From Quisquiliibacterium sp. (GTDB taxonomy: Bacteria; Pseudomonadota; Gammaproteobacteria; Burkholderiales; Burkholderiaceae_E): 12,807 bases of DNA. Within the stretch, counting starts at the first letter, position 1. Each line of letters starts with the position of its first letter. This document shows positions 1 through 7,736 of this stretch, piece by piece. Location: contig JAURMJ010000258.1 of the NCBI GenBank assembly GCA_030830765.1, positions 1 to 12,807 on the forward strand, written 5' to 3'. Position numbers and translations under genes: made by a program. Below the pieces are notes generated by a model. The model saw only the letters and a program-made list of their open reading frames with translations. It did no database searches and had not been told where the DNA came from.

Positions 1-106
1 AATCATCCTCAACCCAACTGCCCTCACCCGCTTGAGCAGAGCTCTCTTCGCTCACGCAATCGTTCGGACAGCCTGTGGCGACAGACAAGAGGGCAAATGG
101 CCCCCA

Positions 107-135
107 TTGACAAAATTCCATAACAAAGGCTGAAT
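107..135 (+). promoter_or_regulatory. Possible promoter upstream of the ugp locus
   Basis: A perfect TTGACA hexamer lies at 107-112, about 80 bases before the first gene. At 17 bases spacing the -10 position (130-135, CTGAAT) matches TATAAT at only three of six positions, so the promoter would be weak or need an activator. In enterobacteria the ugp operon is controlled by PhoB under phosphate limitation, but no convincing pair of PhoB repeats was found here. The rest of bases 1-190 holds nothing recognisable. Confidence 0.25.
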
Positions 136-190
136 TCGCCTGGGGTGTCGCCCATCCGTTGCTCTCATACACTTTAGAAACAAGGCAGCT

Positions 191-1147
191 ATGCATCCGC
201 GACCAGCTCTCGCTCTCGCACTGATTTTGATGACCCTGGCATGGAATAATCATTCCATCGCAGCCGAATTTCACGGTCATCGCGGAGCGCGGGGTCTGGC
301 CCCGGAAAACACCATGCCCGCCTTTGAAAAAGCCTTGGCGCTTGGTGTTGACTGCCTGGAGCTTGACATCGGCATGTCCCGCGATGGAAAGCTCGTGATT
401 TCCCACGACCCCCTGCTGAATCCGGATATCGTTCGGCGAGACGGTCAGTGGATCAGCGAGCGCACGGCACTCAGCGAGCTGGCATGGGCTCAGATCGCCC
501 GTCTTGACGTGGGTCGCCTGAACCCCGACTCACGCTACGCGCGGCGTTATCCACAGCAAGCGGCTCGAGATGGCACCCGTATGCCCCTGCTGGATGAATT
601 ACTGACCCTGCCTGCGCTTCGCGGGACCGGCACGGTTTGCCTGAACATCGAAATCAAGACCAACCCGTTATTGCCTGAACAGACGCATTCACCCGAGGTG
701 ATCGCTGACAAACTTCTAGAACAGATCACTGCAGCCGGGCTGCGCGACCGCCTGATCGTGCAAAGTTTCGACTGGCGCAGCCTGGTCCATCTGCGGGGGA
801 AGGCCCCCGATCTTCGCCTGAGCTTCCTGACGGCCGAGCGATCCTGGCTGAATAATGTCCAGCGCGGCCAACCCGGCCCATCGGCATGGCTGGCCGGCAA
901 GGACATCGAGGATTTCGACGGTTCGATCCCACGCCTGATCAAATCCTTGGGAGGAACCCATTGGTCACCGTATTATCGTGACCTGCGCAAGGAGACTCTC
1001 GATGAAGCTCACGCGCTGGGCCTGAAGGTCGTGGTCTGGACCGTGAATAAGATCGAGGAAATGCACGAACTGCTGGCGATGGGTGTCGACGGAATCATCA
1101 CCGACTACCCGGACCGGATTCAGGCTGTCATGAAAGTGAAGCAATAA
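191..1147 (+). CDS. Secreted glycerophosphodiester phosphodiesterase
   Basis: Predicted to hydrolyse glycerophosphodiesters (deacylated phospholipids) to sn-glycerol-3-phosphate plus an alcohol, in the periplasm. The 318-residue protein starts with a signal peptide (hydrophobic stretch at about residues 5-18, cleavage near Ala24/Ala25). The GDPD TIM-barrel signature follows at once: HRG at 30-32, PENT at 38-41, ELD at 57-59 and SHDP at 71-74. By family knowledge His30 and His72 are the catalytic pair, with Glu57 and Asp59 binding the metal; Glu154 in NIEIK is a further conserved acid. The C-terminus has the usual VWTVN and GVDGIITDYP segments. AAGG at 182-185 is placed correctly for the ATG. 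The gene lies 57 bases before ugpB on the same strand, so the product probably feeds the Ugp importer. E. coli UgpQ is cytoplasmic, so by location this protein is functionally closer to periplasmic GlpQ, though shorter than that protein's roughly 358 residues. Confidence 0.93.
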   Translation: MHPRPALALALILMTLAWNNHSIAAEFHGHRGARGLAPENTMPAFEKALALGVDCLELDIGMSRDGKLVISHDPLLNPDIVRRDGQWISERTALSELAWAQIARLDVGRLNPDSRYARRYPQQAARDGTRMPLLDELLTLPALRGTGTVCLNIEIKTNPLLPEQTHSPEVIADKLLEQITAAGLRDRLIVQSFDWRSLVHLRGKAPDLRLSFLTAERSWLNNVQRGQPGPSAWLAGKDIEDFDGSIPRLIKSLGGTHWSPYYRDLRKETLDEAHALGLKVVVWTVNKIEEMHELLAMGVDGIITDYPDRIQAVMKVKQ

Positions 1148-1204
1148 TCAGCTGGAATATTCCCCTTCGAGGCAACCAGCTTCAGTCCACAGAGGAGACC
1201 CACA

Positions 1205-2536
1205 ATGAAATCGAGTCTATTAAACCGGCGCATCAGCGCCCTGGCAGTGAGTGCGGCGATGTTGACGCTGTCCTCGGGAGCCTATGCGGCGACTGAAATC
1301 CAGTGGTGGCACGCCATGGGTGGGAAGCTTGGCGAGAAGGTCAACAGCATCGCCGAAGGCTTCAACAAATCGCAAACCGCCTACAAGGTTGTTCCGGTCT
1401 ACAAGGGCAACTACACCGAGACCATGACCGGTGCAATCGCGGCGTTCCGCGCCAAGAAGGCACCACACATTGTTCAGGTCTTCGAGGTCGGCACGGCATC
1501 GATGATGGCGGCCAAGGGGGCGATCTACCCGGTCTATCAGCTGATGGCCGATAACAAACTAGCCTTCGACCCGAAGAACTATCTATCTGCGGTGACCGGC
1601 TACTACGCCGACAGCAAGGGCAACATGCTGTCAATGCCGTTCAACAGTTCCACGCCGGTGATGTACTACAACAAGGACCTGTTCAAGAAAGCAGGCCTGG
1701 ATCCGAACACCCCGCCAAAGACCTGGCCCGAAATGGAAGCTGCTGCCAAGAAACTGCAGGCAGCAGGCGTCAAGTGTGGCTTCACGACAGGCTGGCAGTC
1801 CTGGGTTCAGCTTGAGAACTTCTCGGCCTGGCATAACGTGCCGTTCGCGACAAAATCCAATGGTTTTGACGGTTTTGACTCAAAGTTCAGCTTCAATTCA
1901 CCGCTGCACGTCAAGCACATTACTCAACTCGCAGAATGGCAGAAGTCCAAGATCTTCGATTACGGCGGTCGCCGCTCTGACAGTGCCCCGAAGTTCTACA
2001 CGCAGGAATGCGCGATGTACATGAACTCGTCGGCAGCCTATTCGGGCATCAAGGCGAATGCGAAAGATTTCTCGTTCGGCGTCGGGATGCTGCCCTACTG
2101 GCCTGCCGTGAATGGCGCACCGCAGAACTCGATCATCGGGGGCGCAACGCTTTGGGTGCTCAAAGGTCGCCCGGCAGCCGAGTACAAGGGCGTTGGTGAA
2201 TTCCTGAACTATCTGTCATCTGCCGATGTCCAGGCTGGCTGGCATCAGGCAACCGGCTACCTGCCGGTGACCTACGCTGCCTACGAGCTGACCAAGAAAC
2301 AGGGCTTCTACGCCAAAAACCCGGGCACCGACGTCAGCATCAATCAGATGACCGGCAAGGCGCCCACTGCGAACTCGCGCGGGCTGCGGTTCGGCAACTT
2401 TGTACAGATCCGCGACGTGATCAACGAGGAGTTGGAAGGCGTCTGGGCCGGCAAGAAGTCGCCGCAGCAGGCACTCGACTCTGCGGTCTCGCGCGGCAAT
2501 GAGATGCTGCGCAAGTTCGAGGCAGCTAACAAGTAA
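1205..2536 (+). CDS. ugpB: sn-glycerol-3-phosphate ABC transporter substrate-binding protein UgpB
   Basis: Periplasmic receptor that binds sn-glycerol-3-phosphate (and, in studied homologues, glycerophosphocholine) and delivers it to the UgpAE permease. The 443 residues compare with about 438 in E. coli. A Sec signal peptide with an AYA cleavage site at residues 26-28 precedes the mature start ATEIQWWH. The type 1 extracellular solute-binding fold shows the UgpB-specific segments YKGNY, FNSSTPVMYYNKD, GWQSWVQLENFSAW, IIGGATLWV, WHQATGYLPVT and GLRFGNFVQIR. The two Trp residues of GWQSW correspond to ligand-pocket tryptophans of the E. coli protein. A good ribosome site, AGGAG at 1193-1197, sits seven bases before the ATG. 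A strong hairpin begins right after the stop codon and may raise ugpB mRNA stability over the permease genes, as binding proteins are needed in excess. Confidence 0.96.
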   Translation: MKSSLLNRRISALAVSAAMLTLSSGAYAATEIQWWHAMGGKLGEKVNSIAEGFNKSQTAYKVVPVYKGNYTETMTGAIAAFRAKKAPHIVQVFEVGTASMMAAKGAIYPVYQLMADNKLAFDPKNYLSAVTGYYADSKGNMLSMPFNSSTPVMYYNKDLFKKAGLDPNTPPKTWPEMEAAAKKLQAAGVKCGFTTGWQSWVQLENFSAWHNVPFATKSNGFDGFDSKFSFNSPLHVKHITQLAEWQKSKIFDYGGRRSDSAPKFYTQECAMYMNSSAAYSGIKANAKDFSFGVGMLPYWPAVNGAPQNSIIGGATLWVLKGRPAAEYKGVGEFLNYLSSADVQAGWHQATGYLPVTYAAYELTKKQGFYAKNPGTDVSINQMTGKAPTANSRGLRFGNFVQIRDVINEELEGVWAGKKSPQQALDSAVSRGNEMLRKFEAANK

Positions 2537-2589
2537 GCAGCACCGTCAGGCACGGGCGCAATCCACGCGCCCGCAGCCTGGCATGCTGC
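2537..2589 (+). other. Large nested stem-loop in the ugpB-ugpA gap
   Basis: The RNA starting immediately after the ugpB stop codon can fold into one long hairpin of three uninterrupted blocks. GCAGCA (2537-2542) pairs with TGCTGC (2584-2589), CAGGC (2547-2551) with GCCTG (2576-2580), and CGGGCGC (2553-2559) with GCGCCCG (2567-2573), leaving a seven-base loop at 2560-2566. Small internal loops separate the blocks, giving 18 pairs in total. There is no T-run after it, so a full intrinsic terminator is unlikely. An mRNA-stabilising or partially attenuating element behind the binding-protein gene is the more likely role (inference). Confidence 0.75.
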
Positions 2590-2595
2590 ACCTGC

Positions 2596-2634
2596 CTGGA
2601 TCGGTCATGAATCTGCAACGTCCGGACCGACCAG
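2596..2634 (+). other. Second stem-loop before ugpA
   Basis: CTGG (2596-2599) plus TCGGTC (2601-2606) pair with GACCGA (2625-2630) plus CCAG (2631-2634), with a single bulged A at 2600 and an 18-base loop at 2607-2624. The loop begins with an ATG that could start a mini-ORF. The hairpin ends 19 bases before the ugpA ribosome site, so it could influence ugpA translation. The pairing is seen directly; the role is inferred. Confidence 0.5.
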
Positions 2635-2663
2635 AGGCGTTGCTCAGCCCACCGGGAATTTGA
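2607..2663 (+). CDS. Possible 18-codon leader ORF upstream of ugpA
   Basis: An ATG at 2607 opens an 18-codon reading frame ([18 protein letters not shown]) that stops with TGA at 2661-2663, one base before the TTG start of ugpA. It lies in a different frame from ugpA. Its own ribosome site is poor: only GGATCGG precedes it. The close stop/start spacing would permit translational coupling, with ribosomes ending here restarting at the TTG. It may equally be chance, since open 18-codon runs are common in GC-rich DNA. Confidence 0.2.
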   Translation: MNLQRPDRPEALLSPPGI

Positions 2664-2664
2664 G

Positions 2665-3546
2665 TTGAACAAAAGAGCCACCTTCGATGGCCTCTGGCTG
2701 CCTCTCGCACTGTTGCTGCCGCAATTGGCAATTACAGCGGTGTTTTTTCTATGGCCAGCCAGTCAGGCGTTGTTTCAGTCGTTGCTGCTAGAAGATGCCT
2801 TTGGCCTGAAGAGCACCTTCGTCTGGTTCGATAATTTTAAGGCCCTGTTCGAGGACGCGTACTACCTCGAATCATTCTCACGCACGGCCATCTTCAGCCT
2901 GGTTGTTGCCGGCCTGGGCATGTCAATTTCGCTGCTGCTGGCCGCGATGTGCGACCGTGTACTACGCGGTGCCGGCGTCTACAAGGCGATGCTGCTGTGG
3001 CCTTATGCGGTAGCGCCAGTCGTAGCCGGTGCGCTGTGGTGGTACATGTTCAACCCGCGGATCGGCATCCTCGCGTACTTCCTGCAATCGCTTGGCTACG
3101 AATGGAACCACACGCTGGACGGCTTTGATGCGCAGGTACTGGTGGTGATTGCTGCGGTCTGGAAGCAGATCAGCTACAACTTTCTGTTCTTCCTGGCGGG
3201 CCTGCAATCAATTCCACGATCACTGATCGAGGCAGCGGCCATCGATGGAGCCGGCCCCGGGAAGCGCTTCTGGACCATCATCTTTCCGTTGCTGACCCCG
3301 ACCAGCTTCTTTCTGCTTGTCGTCAATGTCGTCTATGCCTTCTTCGACACCTTCGGCATCGTGCATGCAACCACGAATGGCGGGCCGGCTAAGGCGACCG
3401 AGATCCTGGTCTACAAGCTTTTCAATGATGGATTCATCGGGCTTGACCTCGGAGGCTCGGCAGCCCAGTCGGTGATCCTGATGCTCATCGTGATCGCGCT
3501 GACGGTCGTGCAATTCAAATACATCGAGCGCAAGGTCGAGTACTGA
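2665..3546 (+). CDS. ugpA: sn-glycerol-3-phosphate ABC transporter permease UgpA
   Basis: One of the two inner-membrane subunits of the glycerol-3-phosphate importer, partner of UgpE and docked on the UgpC dimer. The 293 residues match the E. coli length of 295. Several hydrophobic segments (about 12-30, 75-95, 107-127, 157-180, 205-230 and 265-285) are consistent with six membrane spans. The MalF/UgpA-type EAA loop, [14 protein letters not shown], lies at 189-202, and the segment [20 protein letters not shown] before it is typical of UgpA. The start is TTG, preceded by GGGAA at 2654-2658 with six bases spacing. No in-frame ATG or GTG exists between it and the upstream in-frame stop at 2608-2610, and the N-terminus aligns with known UgpA proteins from this TTG. 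The stop overlaps the ugpE start by one base (TGATG), so the two are translationally coupled. Confidence 0.95.
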   Translation: MNKRATFDGLWLPLALLLPQLAITAVFFLWPASQALFQSLLLEDAFGLKSTFVWFDNFKALFEDAYYLESFSRTAIFSLVVAGLGMSISLLLAAMCDRVLRGAGVYKAMLLWPYAVAPVVAGALWWYMFNPRIGILAYFLQSLGYEWNHTLDGFDAQVLVVIAAVWKQISYNFLFFLAGLQSIPRSLIEAAAIDGAGPGKRFWTIIFPLLTPTSFFLLVVNVVYAFFDTFGIVHATTNGGPAKATEILVYKLFNDGFIGLDLGGSAAQSVILMLIVIALTVVQFKYIERKVEY

Positions 3547-4400
3547 TGGTCGAAAAACGCCCTCTGTTAACCGCGATCTCGCACCTGACACTGATCCTTG
3601 GGGTCATTGTCATGGTGTTTCCGATCTGGGTGGTCTTTGTCGCCTCCACGCATCACGCCGCGGACCTGATGACAGCGCCGATCCCGATGTGGCCCGGCGA
3701 CCAGCTCTGGCAGAACTACACTGCAGTGCTCGGCGAGGGGCTGGCGAATCCGGCTGCAGGCGGCGTGTCAGTCGCGCTGATGCTCAAGAACAGCCTGATC
3801 ACTGCACTGGTGATCGCGATCGGCAAGATCGCAGTCTCATTTATCGGTGCCTTTGCCATCGTCTACTTTCGTTTCAGATTTCGGATGATTGCGTTCTGGA
3901 TCATCTTCATGACGCTGATGCTTCCCGTCGAGGTCCGTATTCTGCCGACCTACAAGGTTGTCGCGGATCTCGGACTCCTGAATTCCTACGTGGGACTGAC
4001 GCTGCCAATCATTGCTTCGGCAACAGCAACCTTCCTGTTCCGCCAGTTCTTCATGACCGTGCCTGATGAACTGGCCGAGGCAGCCCGGATCGACGGAGCC
4101 GGGCCAATGAAATTCCTGCGAGACATCCTGCTCCCGCTGTCGCGTACAAATATTGCGGCGCTATTTGTGATCATGTTCACGTTTGGCTGGAATCAGTACC
4201 TGTGGCCGCTTCTGATGACCACTGAATCTGATTACCTGACGATCACAATCGGCATCCAGCGCCTGATCAATGTCGCTGATACCGACCCGCAATGGCCGCT
4301 CGTCATGGCGGCCGTAATCCTTGCGATGCTGCCGCCAGTCGCTGTCGTGCTGGCCATGCAGAAGCTCTTCGTCAAGGGCCTCGTCGAAACTGAAAAATAA
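3546..4400 (+). CDS. ugpE: sn-glycerol-3-phosphate ABC transporter permease UgpE
   Basis: Second inner-membrane permease subunit of the Ugp importer. The 284 residues compare with 281 in E. coli. Typical features are a short cytoplasmic N-terminus (VEKRPLLT), a first span at about 13-33, the conserved block [20 protein letters not shown] (122-141), the run [19 protein letters not shown] (158-176), and the EAA loop [13 protein letters not shown] at 178-190, which contacts the ATPase. The segment [11 protein letters not shown] (213-223) is characteristic of UgpE/MalG-type proteins. The ATG overlaps the ugpA TGA, with AAGG at 3532-3535 as a possible ribosome site. Seventeen bases separate its stop from ugpC, so ugpAEC form one tight transcription unit. 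Confidence 0.95.
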   Translation: MVEKRPLLTAISHLTLILGVIVMVFPIWVVFVASTHHAADLMTAPIPMWPGDQLWQNYTAVLGEGLANPAAGGVSVALMLKNSLITALVIAIGKIAVSFIGAFAIVYFRFRFRMIAFWIIFMTLMLPVEVRILPTYKVVADLGLLNSYVGLTLPIIASATATFLFRQFFMTVPDELAEAARIDGAGPMKFLRDILLPLSRTNIAALFVIMFTFGWNQYLWPLLMTTESDYLTITIGIQRLINVADTDPQWPLVMAAVILAMLPPVAVVLAMQKLFVKGLVETEK

Positions 4401-4417
4401 GCCTGCGGAATCCGACC

Positions 4418-5494
4418 ATGGCAAGACTGAATATTGAATCGATCTGCAAGACTTATCCGAACGGCGCGAACGCGGTCAACGGCATCAATCTGGATGTCGC
4501 CGACGGTGAATTCATCGTGCTGGTCGGCCCTTCAGGCTGCGGCAAATCCACGCTGCTGCGGATGATCGCCGGCCTGGAGGAAATCACCAGTGGCGAGGTG
4601 AGCATCGATGGCCGCATCGTCAACGATGTTGAACCGGCAAGTCGGGATATCGCGATGGTGTTCCAGAACTATGCGCTCTACCCGCATATGAACGTGTTCG
4701 ACAACATGTCGTACGGATTGAAGAACCGCAAGATGCCACGGGCCGAGATCGACAGACGAGTGCGGGAAGTCGCACAACTGCTCGAACTGGAGCAGTTGCT
4801 CGAACGTCGTCCCAAGCAATTGTCGGGAGGCCAGCGCCAGCGCGTTGCGATGGGTCGGGCAATTGTGCGCAGCCCCAAGGCTTTTCTGTTTGATGAGCCT
4901 CTGTCTAACCTGGATGCAAAGCTGCGCGTGCAGATGCGAGTCGAAATCCGCAAGCTGCAGCGCGACCTGGGCACAACCAGCATCTATGTCACGCACGATC
5001 AAGTCGAGGCCATGACGATGGCCGACCGGCTGGTGGTCATGAATAATGGATTGGCCGAGCAAATCGGCACGCCGCGCGAGGTCTACCAGCGCCCGGCAAC
5101 ACTCTTTGTCGCAGGCTTCATCGGCTCACCTGCAATGAACTTTGCGCAGGCAACCCTGGCGGCAGACCGCAGTTCGGTCGACGTAGGTGCAGGTCAGTTG
5201 TCGCTTGCTGCACCGAGCAGCGCGCAGCCCGGTGCGAAGCTGATTGCCGGGTTCAGACCTGAACATCTGAAGATCAGCGAGGGTGACGGGCCGATGAAAA
5301 TGCATATCGAACTTGTCGAACACCTGGGCACCGACACGATTATTCACGGGCCGCTGATCGGCGGCGACCGCGATCGTGTCGCGATGCGAATGCATGGTGA
5401 TCTGGATTTCCCGCCGGGCTCGACTCTCAATGTCGAGGTCGATCCGTCAGCGATTCACCTGTTCGATCCGCAGACAACCCACCGGATCGACTGA
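4418..5494 (+). CDS. ugpC: sn-glycerol-3-phosphate ABC transporter ATP-binding protein UgpC
   Basis: Cytoplasmic ATPase that powers the UgpAE permease as a homodimer. The 358 residues compare with 356 in E. coli. All nucleotide-binding motifs are intact: Walker [10 protein letters not shown] (37-45), Q-loop Gln83, signature LSGGQ (135-139), Walker B FLFDEP (156-161), D-loop SNLD (163-166) and switch His193. Residues from about 240 form the C-terminal OB/TOBE domain of the MalK/UgpC subfamily, including GFRPEHL and the end segment PSAIHLFD. In this subfamily that domain mediates dimerisation and regulation. It is the last gene of the ugp unit; a hairpin (5531-5559) and a convergent SDR gene follow. 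UgpC and MalK ATPases are closely alike, so the specific name rests on linkage to ugpBAE. Confidence 0.95.
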   Translation: MARLNIESICKTYPNGANAVNGINLDVADGEFIVLVGPSGCGKSTLLRMIAGLEEITSGEVSIDGRIVNDVEPASRDIAMVFQNYALYPHMNVFDNMSYGLKNRKMPRAEIDRRVREVAQLLELEQLLERRPKQLSGGQRQRVAMGRAIVRSPKAFLFDEPLSNLDAKLRVQMRVEIRKLQRDLGTTSIYVTHDQVEAMTMADRLVVMNNGLAEQIGTPREVYQRPATLFVAGFIGSPAMNFAQATLAADRSSVDVGAGQLSLAAPSSAQPGAKLIAGFRPEHLKISEGDGPMKMHIELVEHLGTDTIIHGPLIGGDRDRVAMRMHGDLDFPPGSTLNVEVDPSAIHLFDPQTTHRID

Positions 5495-5530
5495 CCAGCA
5501 TCGAGCCCGACAGCCAAGCAGTTTGCAGAC

Positions 5531-5559
5531 CGGGGTAGAGCAACATCCGTTGCGCCCCG
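5531..5559. terminator. Hairpin between convergent ugpC and SDR genes
   Basis: CGGGG (5531-5535) pairs with CCCCG (5555-5559), and GCAAC (5540-5544) with GTTGC (5549-5553), around a four-base loop; TAGA opposite a single G forms an internal loop. The hairpin lies 36 bases past the ugpC stop and 47 bases past the end of the oppositely oriented SDR gene, as expected for a shared terminator. No clear T-run follows on either strand, so termination is inferred from position. Confidence 0.45.
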
Positions 5560-5606
5560 ATGACCCGCCTGCACAGCGTGTTGTCCGCGCAGCGTCGCAG
5601 CAGGTC

Positions 5607-6431
5607 TTAGCCTTGTCGCAGCGCCGCCCAGTCCGTATCGCTCCAGGCAACCAAATCCTCCACCCCGGACGTGCGCAGATGCGTACCGCCATCAATGGTC
5701 ACCATCTCACCGGTGATGTAGGCCGCTCCATCGGAAACCAGGTAGGACGCCAGATTGGCAAGCTCCGCATGCTCGCCGACACGTCCCAGCGGCACGCGCT
5801 GCTCGCGCGGCGCCTGCTTGCTGATCGCCAACTGCCCGCTGGCACCGGGTGTCGGAAAGAATCCTGGCGCAATTGCAACCAATCTCACACCGTGCGGCCC
5901 CCATTCAACTGCCAGGCTGCGCGTCATCGCCAGCAGACCGGATTTGGCGATTGACGAGGGCACTGTATAGGCGCGTCCGGTGATCGTCGACGTCGACAGG
6001 ATGCTCAGAACCGTTCCGGGATGGCCAGCCTCGATCCACCTACGACCACAGGCCATCGTGCAATACATCGCGCCATGCAATGTAGGTGCAAGGATGGCAT
6101 CGGCAGCCCGAAATGACATTTTCTCGGTCTGGGCAACAAAGGTGGCTGCCGCGTTGTTCACCAGGACATCGAGCGGCGCCCTGGCCCAGATCGCATCCAT
6201 CATCGACTCGACCTGTTCACCGCGCCGCACGTCGCATTCAATTGTCTGCACATCGATGGAAAATTGCTCGCGCCACTGAGTCGCAACCTCTTCAAGCACC
6301 TGGCTGCGACGCCCGCAAATCACGAGGTTTGCACCAAGTTCTGCAAAGCGACGACCCATCGCGGCCCCCAGGCCAGTGCCGCCTCCAGTGATCAAAATGC
6401 GTTTTCCCGCAAGTAAGTCTGGCGTGAACAT
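5607..6431 (-). CDS. SDR oxidoreductase, 2,4-dienoyl-CoA reductase-like
   Basis: A 274-residue classical-fold short-chain dehydrogenase. The nucleotide motif TGGGTGLG is at 15-22, with the NADP-type arginines R41/R42 after the second strand, and NNAAA at 92-96. The C-terminal half resembles mitochondrial/bacillar 2,4-dienoyl-CoA reductases: VPSSIAKSG around Lys163, SLAVEWGPHGVR, IAPGFFPTPGA, PLGRVGEHAELANLASYL and IDGGTHL. As in that family the usual YxxxK tyrosine is replaced by Ser159. However, the family's alternative tyrosine, 15 residues before the lysine, is Ser148 here; the nearest tyrosine is Tyr155. The reaction may therefore differ from NADPH-dependent reduction of a 2,4-dienoyl-CoA. 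The start is well placed: GGAG (plus-strand 6438-6441) six bases upstream. It is divergent from the acyl-CoA dehydrogenase pair, which fits a shared CoA-thioester pathway. Confidence 0.85.
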   Translation of the reverse strand: MFTPDLLAGKRILITGGGTGLGAAMGRRFAELGANLVICGRRSQVLEEVATQWREQFSIDVQTIECDVRRGEQVESMMDAIWARAPLDVLVNNAAATFVAQTEKMSFRAADAILAPTLHGAMYCTMACGRRWIEAGHPGTVLSILSTSTITGRAYTVPSSIAKSGLLAMTRSLAVEWGPHGVRLVAIAPGFFPTPGASGQLAISKQAPREQRVPLGRVGEHAELANLASYLVSDGAAYITGEMVTIDGGTHLRTSGVEDLVAWSDTDWAALRQG

Positions 6432-6562
6432 CTAGGGCTCCATGATCAGGTCCGAAACTGGCGTGCAGTATGCAGCAGCAATCCGGTCAATGAAAACCAC
6501 AGGGTGGACAGGTCTGCACGCTTGCAGCGACACTCAAGAGCTCTCTGGAGAAAGTCAAGACC
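6432..6562. promoter_or_regulatory. Divergent control region, SDR / acyl-CoA dehydrogenases
   Basis: These 131 bases separate the start codons of two divergent genes, so promoters for both should lie here. No convincing -35/-10 pair was found on either strand. A short inverted repeat, CTGCA (6514-6518) and TGCAG (6523-6527), could be a regulator site but is too short to be conclusive. GGAG at 6547-6550 is the likely, somewhat distant (12-base) ribosome site of the first dehydrogenase gene. Confidence 0.35.
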
Positions 6563-7711
6563 ATGCATGAATTTCGCTTTGACCCGGTCAAATTACCCGA
6601 AACCACCGATGCACTTCGCCAGGAGGTTCGCGACTTCGTCGCTGAGCAGGTGGCGCAGGGACGCTTCGACCCACGTCTGAACTCCTGGAGTTCCAGGGAT
6701 GTCGAGTTTTCGAAAGCCTGTGGTGAACGTGGCTATATCGGCATGTGCTGGCCCAAACAATATGGCGGTCATGAGCGTTCTGCGCTCGAACGCTATGTCG
6801 TCGTTGAAGAGTTACTCGCACTTGGCGCACCCGTCGGCGCGCACTGGGTCTCTGATCGCCAGAGTGGCCACCAGATCCTGAGGCATGGCAGCGAACGTGC
6901 ACACCAGCTGATCCTGCCAAAAATCTGTGCTGGTGAATGCTTTTTTAGCATCGGCATGAGCGAGCCTGACTCTGGCTCGGACCTGGCTGCAGTACGAACC
7001 CGTGCAAACAAGGTCGAGGGTGGCTGGAAGATATCAGGCTCGAAAGTCTGGACCAGCGGCGCGCACGAGGCGCACTACCTGATCGCACTGGCCCGCACCG
7101 CACCGCTCGAAGACGACCGTCATGCGGGTATGACGCAGTTCATCGTCGATACGTCGCATCCGGGTTTCAGCACGCGCCCGATCTACAACCTGTACGGTGG
7201 GCATGACTTCAACGAGGTCATCTTTGACGACTATTTCGTCGAAGATGACATGGTCCTCGGTGGTGTCGGCTCGGGATGGAAGATGGTGACCGGTGAGCTG
7301 GCTTTCGAGCGCTCCGGCCCGGATCGATTCATGAGTACCTTCCAGCTCCTGCTTGAGTCGCTGCGTCAGGTCGGCACCGAGCCAAATCCCCAGGCAGCCA
7401 CAGAAATCGGTCGCCTGGTTGCACACTTAGCCACGCTGCGCCGGATGTCCACATCGATCGCCGGCCAGCTCGATCGCGGCGCCAATCCGGCTGTTGAAGC
7501 CGCGCTGGTCAAGGACATTGGAACGACATTCGAACGTGAAGTGCCCGAAGTCTTTCGTCGACTGACCGGTGTCGAGCCATCACTCGGGCACAGCTCCGAC
7601 TATGCGGAGAACCTGGGGCTGACGATTCTTCGCTCGCCGTCATTCACACTGCGAGGCGGTACGCGCGAGATTCTGCGCGGCATGATTGCGCGCGGCCTCG
7701 GTCTGCGCTGA
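6563..7711 (+). CDS. Acyl-CoA dehydrogenase, catalytic-type subunit
   Basis: A 382-residue flavoprotein-family protein expected to introduce a 2,3 double bond in an acyl-CoA. The N-terminal helical domain holds the common CWPKQYGG motif (62-69). The middle domain has FSIGMSEPDSGSDLA (128-142), the flavin/substrate motif usually seen as TEPxxGSD, and KVWTSGAHEA (161-170). The C-terminus is GGTREILRGMIARGLGLR. There is no Glu at the MCAD position just before GT; Glu249 in AFERSG matches the isovaleryl-CoA-dehydrogenase-type base, and is the inferred catalytic residue. The ERxxFGxPI flavin-contact motif of the last domain is missing (that region reads TEPNPQAATEIGRLVAHLA). The partner gene 25 bases downstream has that motif but lacks others, so the two probably form a heteromeric enzyme, like the alpha2beta2 acyl-CoA dehydrogenases of mycobacterial sterol catabolism. 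Substrate unknown. Confidence 0.9.
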   Translation: MHEFRFDPVKLPETTDALRQEVRDFVAEQVAQGRFDPRLNSWSSRDVEFSKACGERGYIGMCWPKQYGGHERSALERYVVVEELLALGAPVGAHWVSDRQSGHQILRHGSERAHQLILPKICAGECFFSIGMSEPDSGSDLAAVRTRANKVEGGWKISGSKVWTSGAHEAHYLIALARTAPLEDDRHAGMTQFIVDTSHPGFSTRPIYNLYGGHDFNEVIFDDYFVEDDMVLGGVGSGWKMVTGELAFERSGPDRFMSTFQLLLESLRQVGTEPNPQAATEIGRLVAHLATLRRMSTSIAGQLDRGANPAVEAALVKDIGTTFEREVPEVFRRLTGVEPSLGHSSDYAENLGLTILRSPSFTLRGGTREILRGMIARGLGLR

Positions 7712-7736
7712 AGCAACGGGCAATGGATACAAGAAG

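Noticed and set aside
162..179. Possible PhoB box before the first gene (CTCTCAT at 162-168)
   Set aside because: Only one half resembles CTGTCAT; the second half, after four bases (TTTAGAA), does not match, so no Pho box can be claimed although ugp genes are Pho-regulated elsewhere.
1150..1181. AGCTGG/CCAGCT inverted repeat and GGAATATTCC palindrome (1154-1163) between the phosphodiesterase gene and ugpB
   Set aside because: A six-pair stem with a 20-base loop and an overlapping 10-base palindrome are short enough to arise by chance. No terminator or operator can be supported.
4532..5062. A 176-codon open frame antisense to ugpC
   Set aside because: It lies wholly inside a fully intact ABC ATPase gene and has shadow-type composition.
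7686..7736. TTG start for the second acyl-CoA dehydrogenase subunit
   Set aside because: It would overlap the upstream gene by 26 bases and add 17 residues unlike the family. The ATG at 7737 is better placed.
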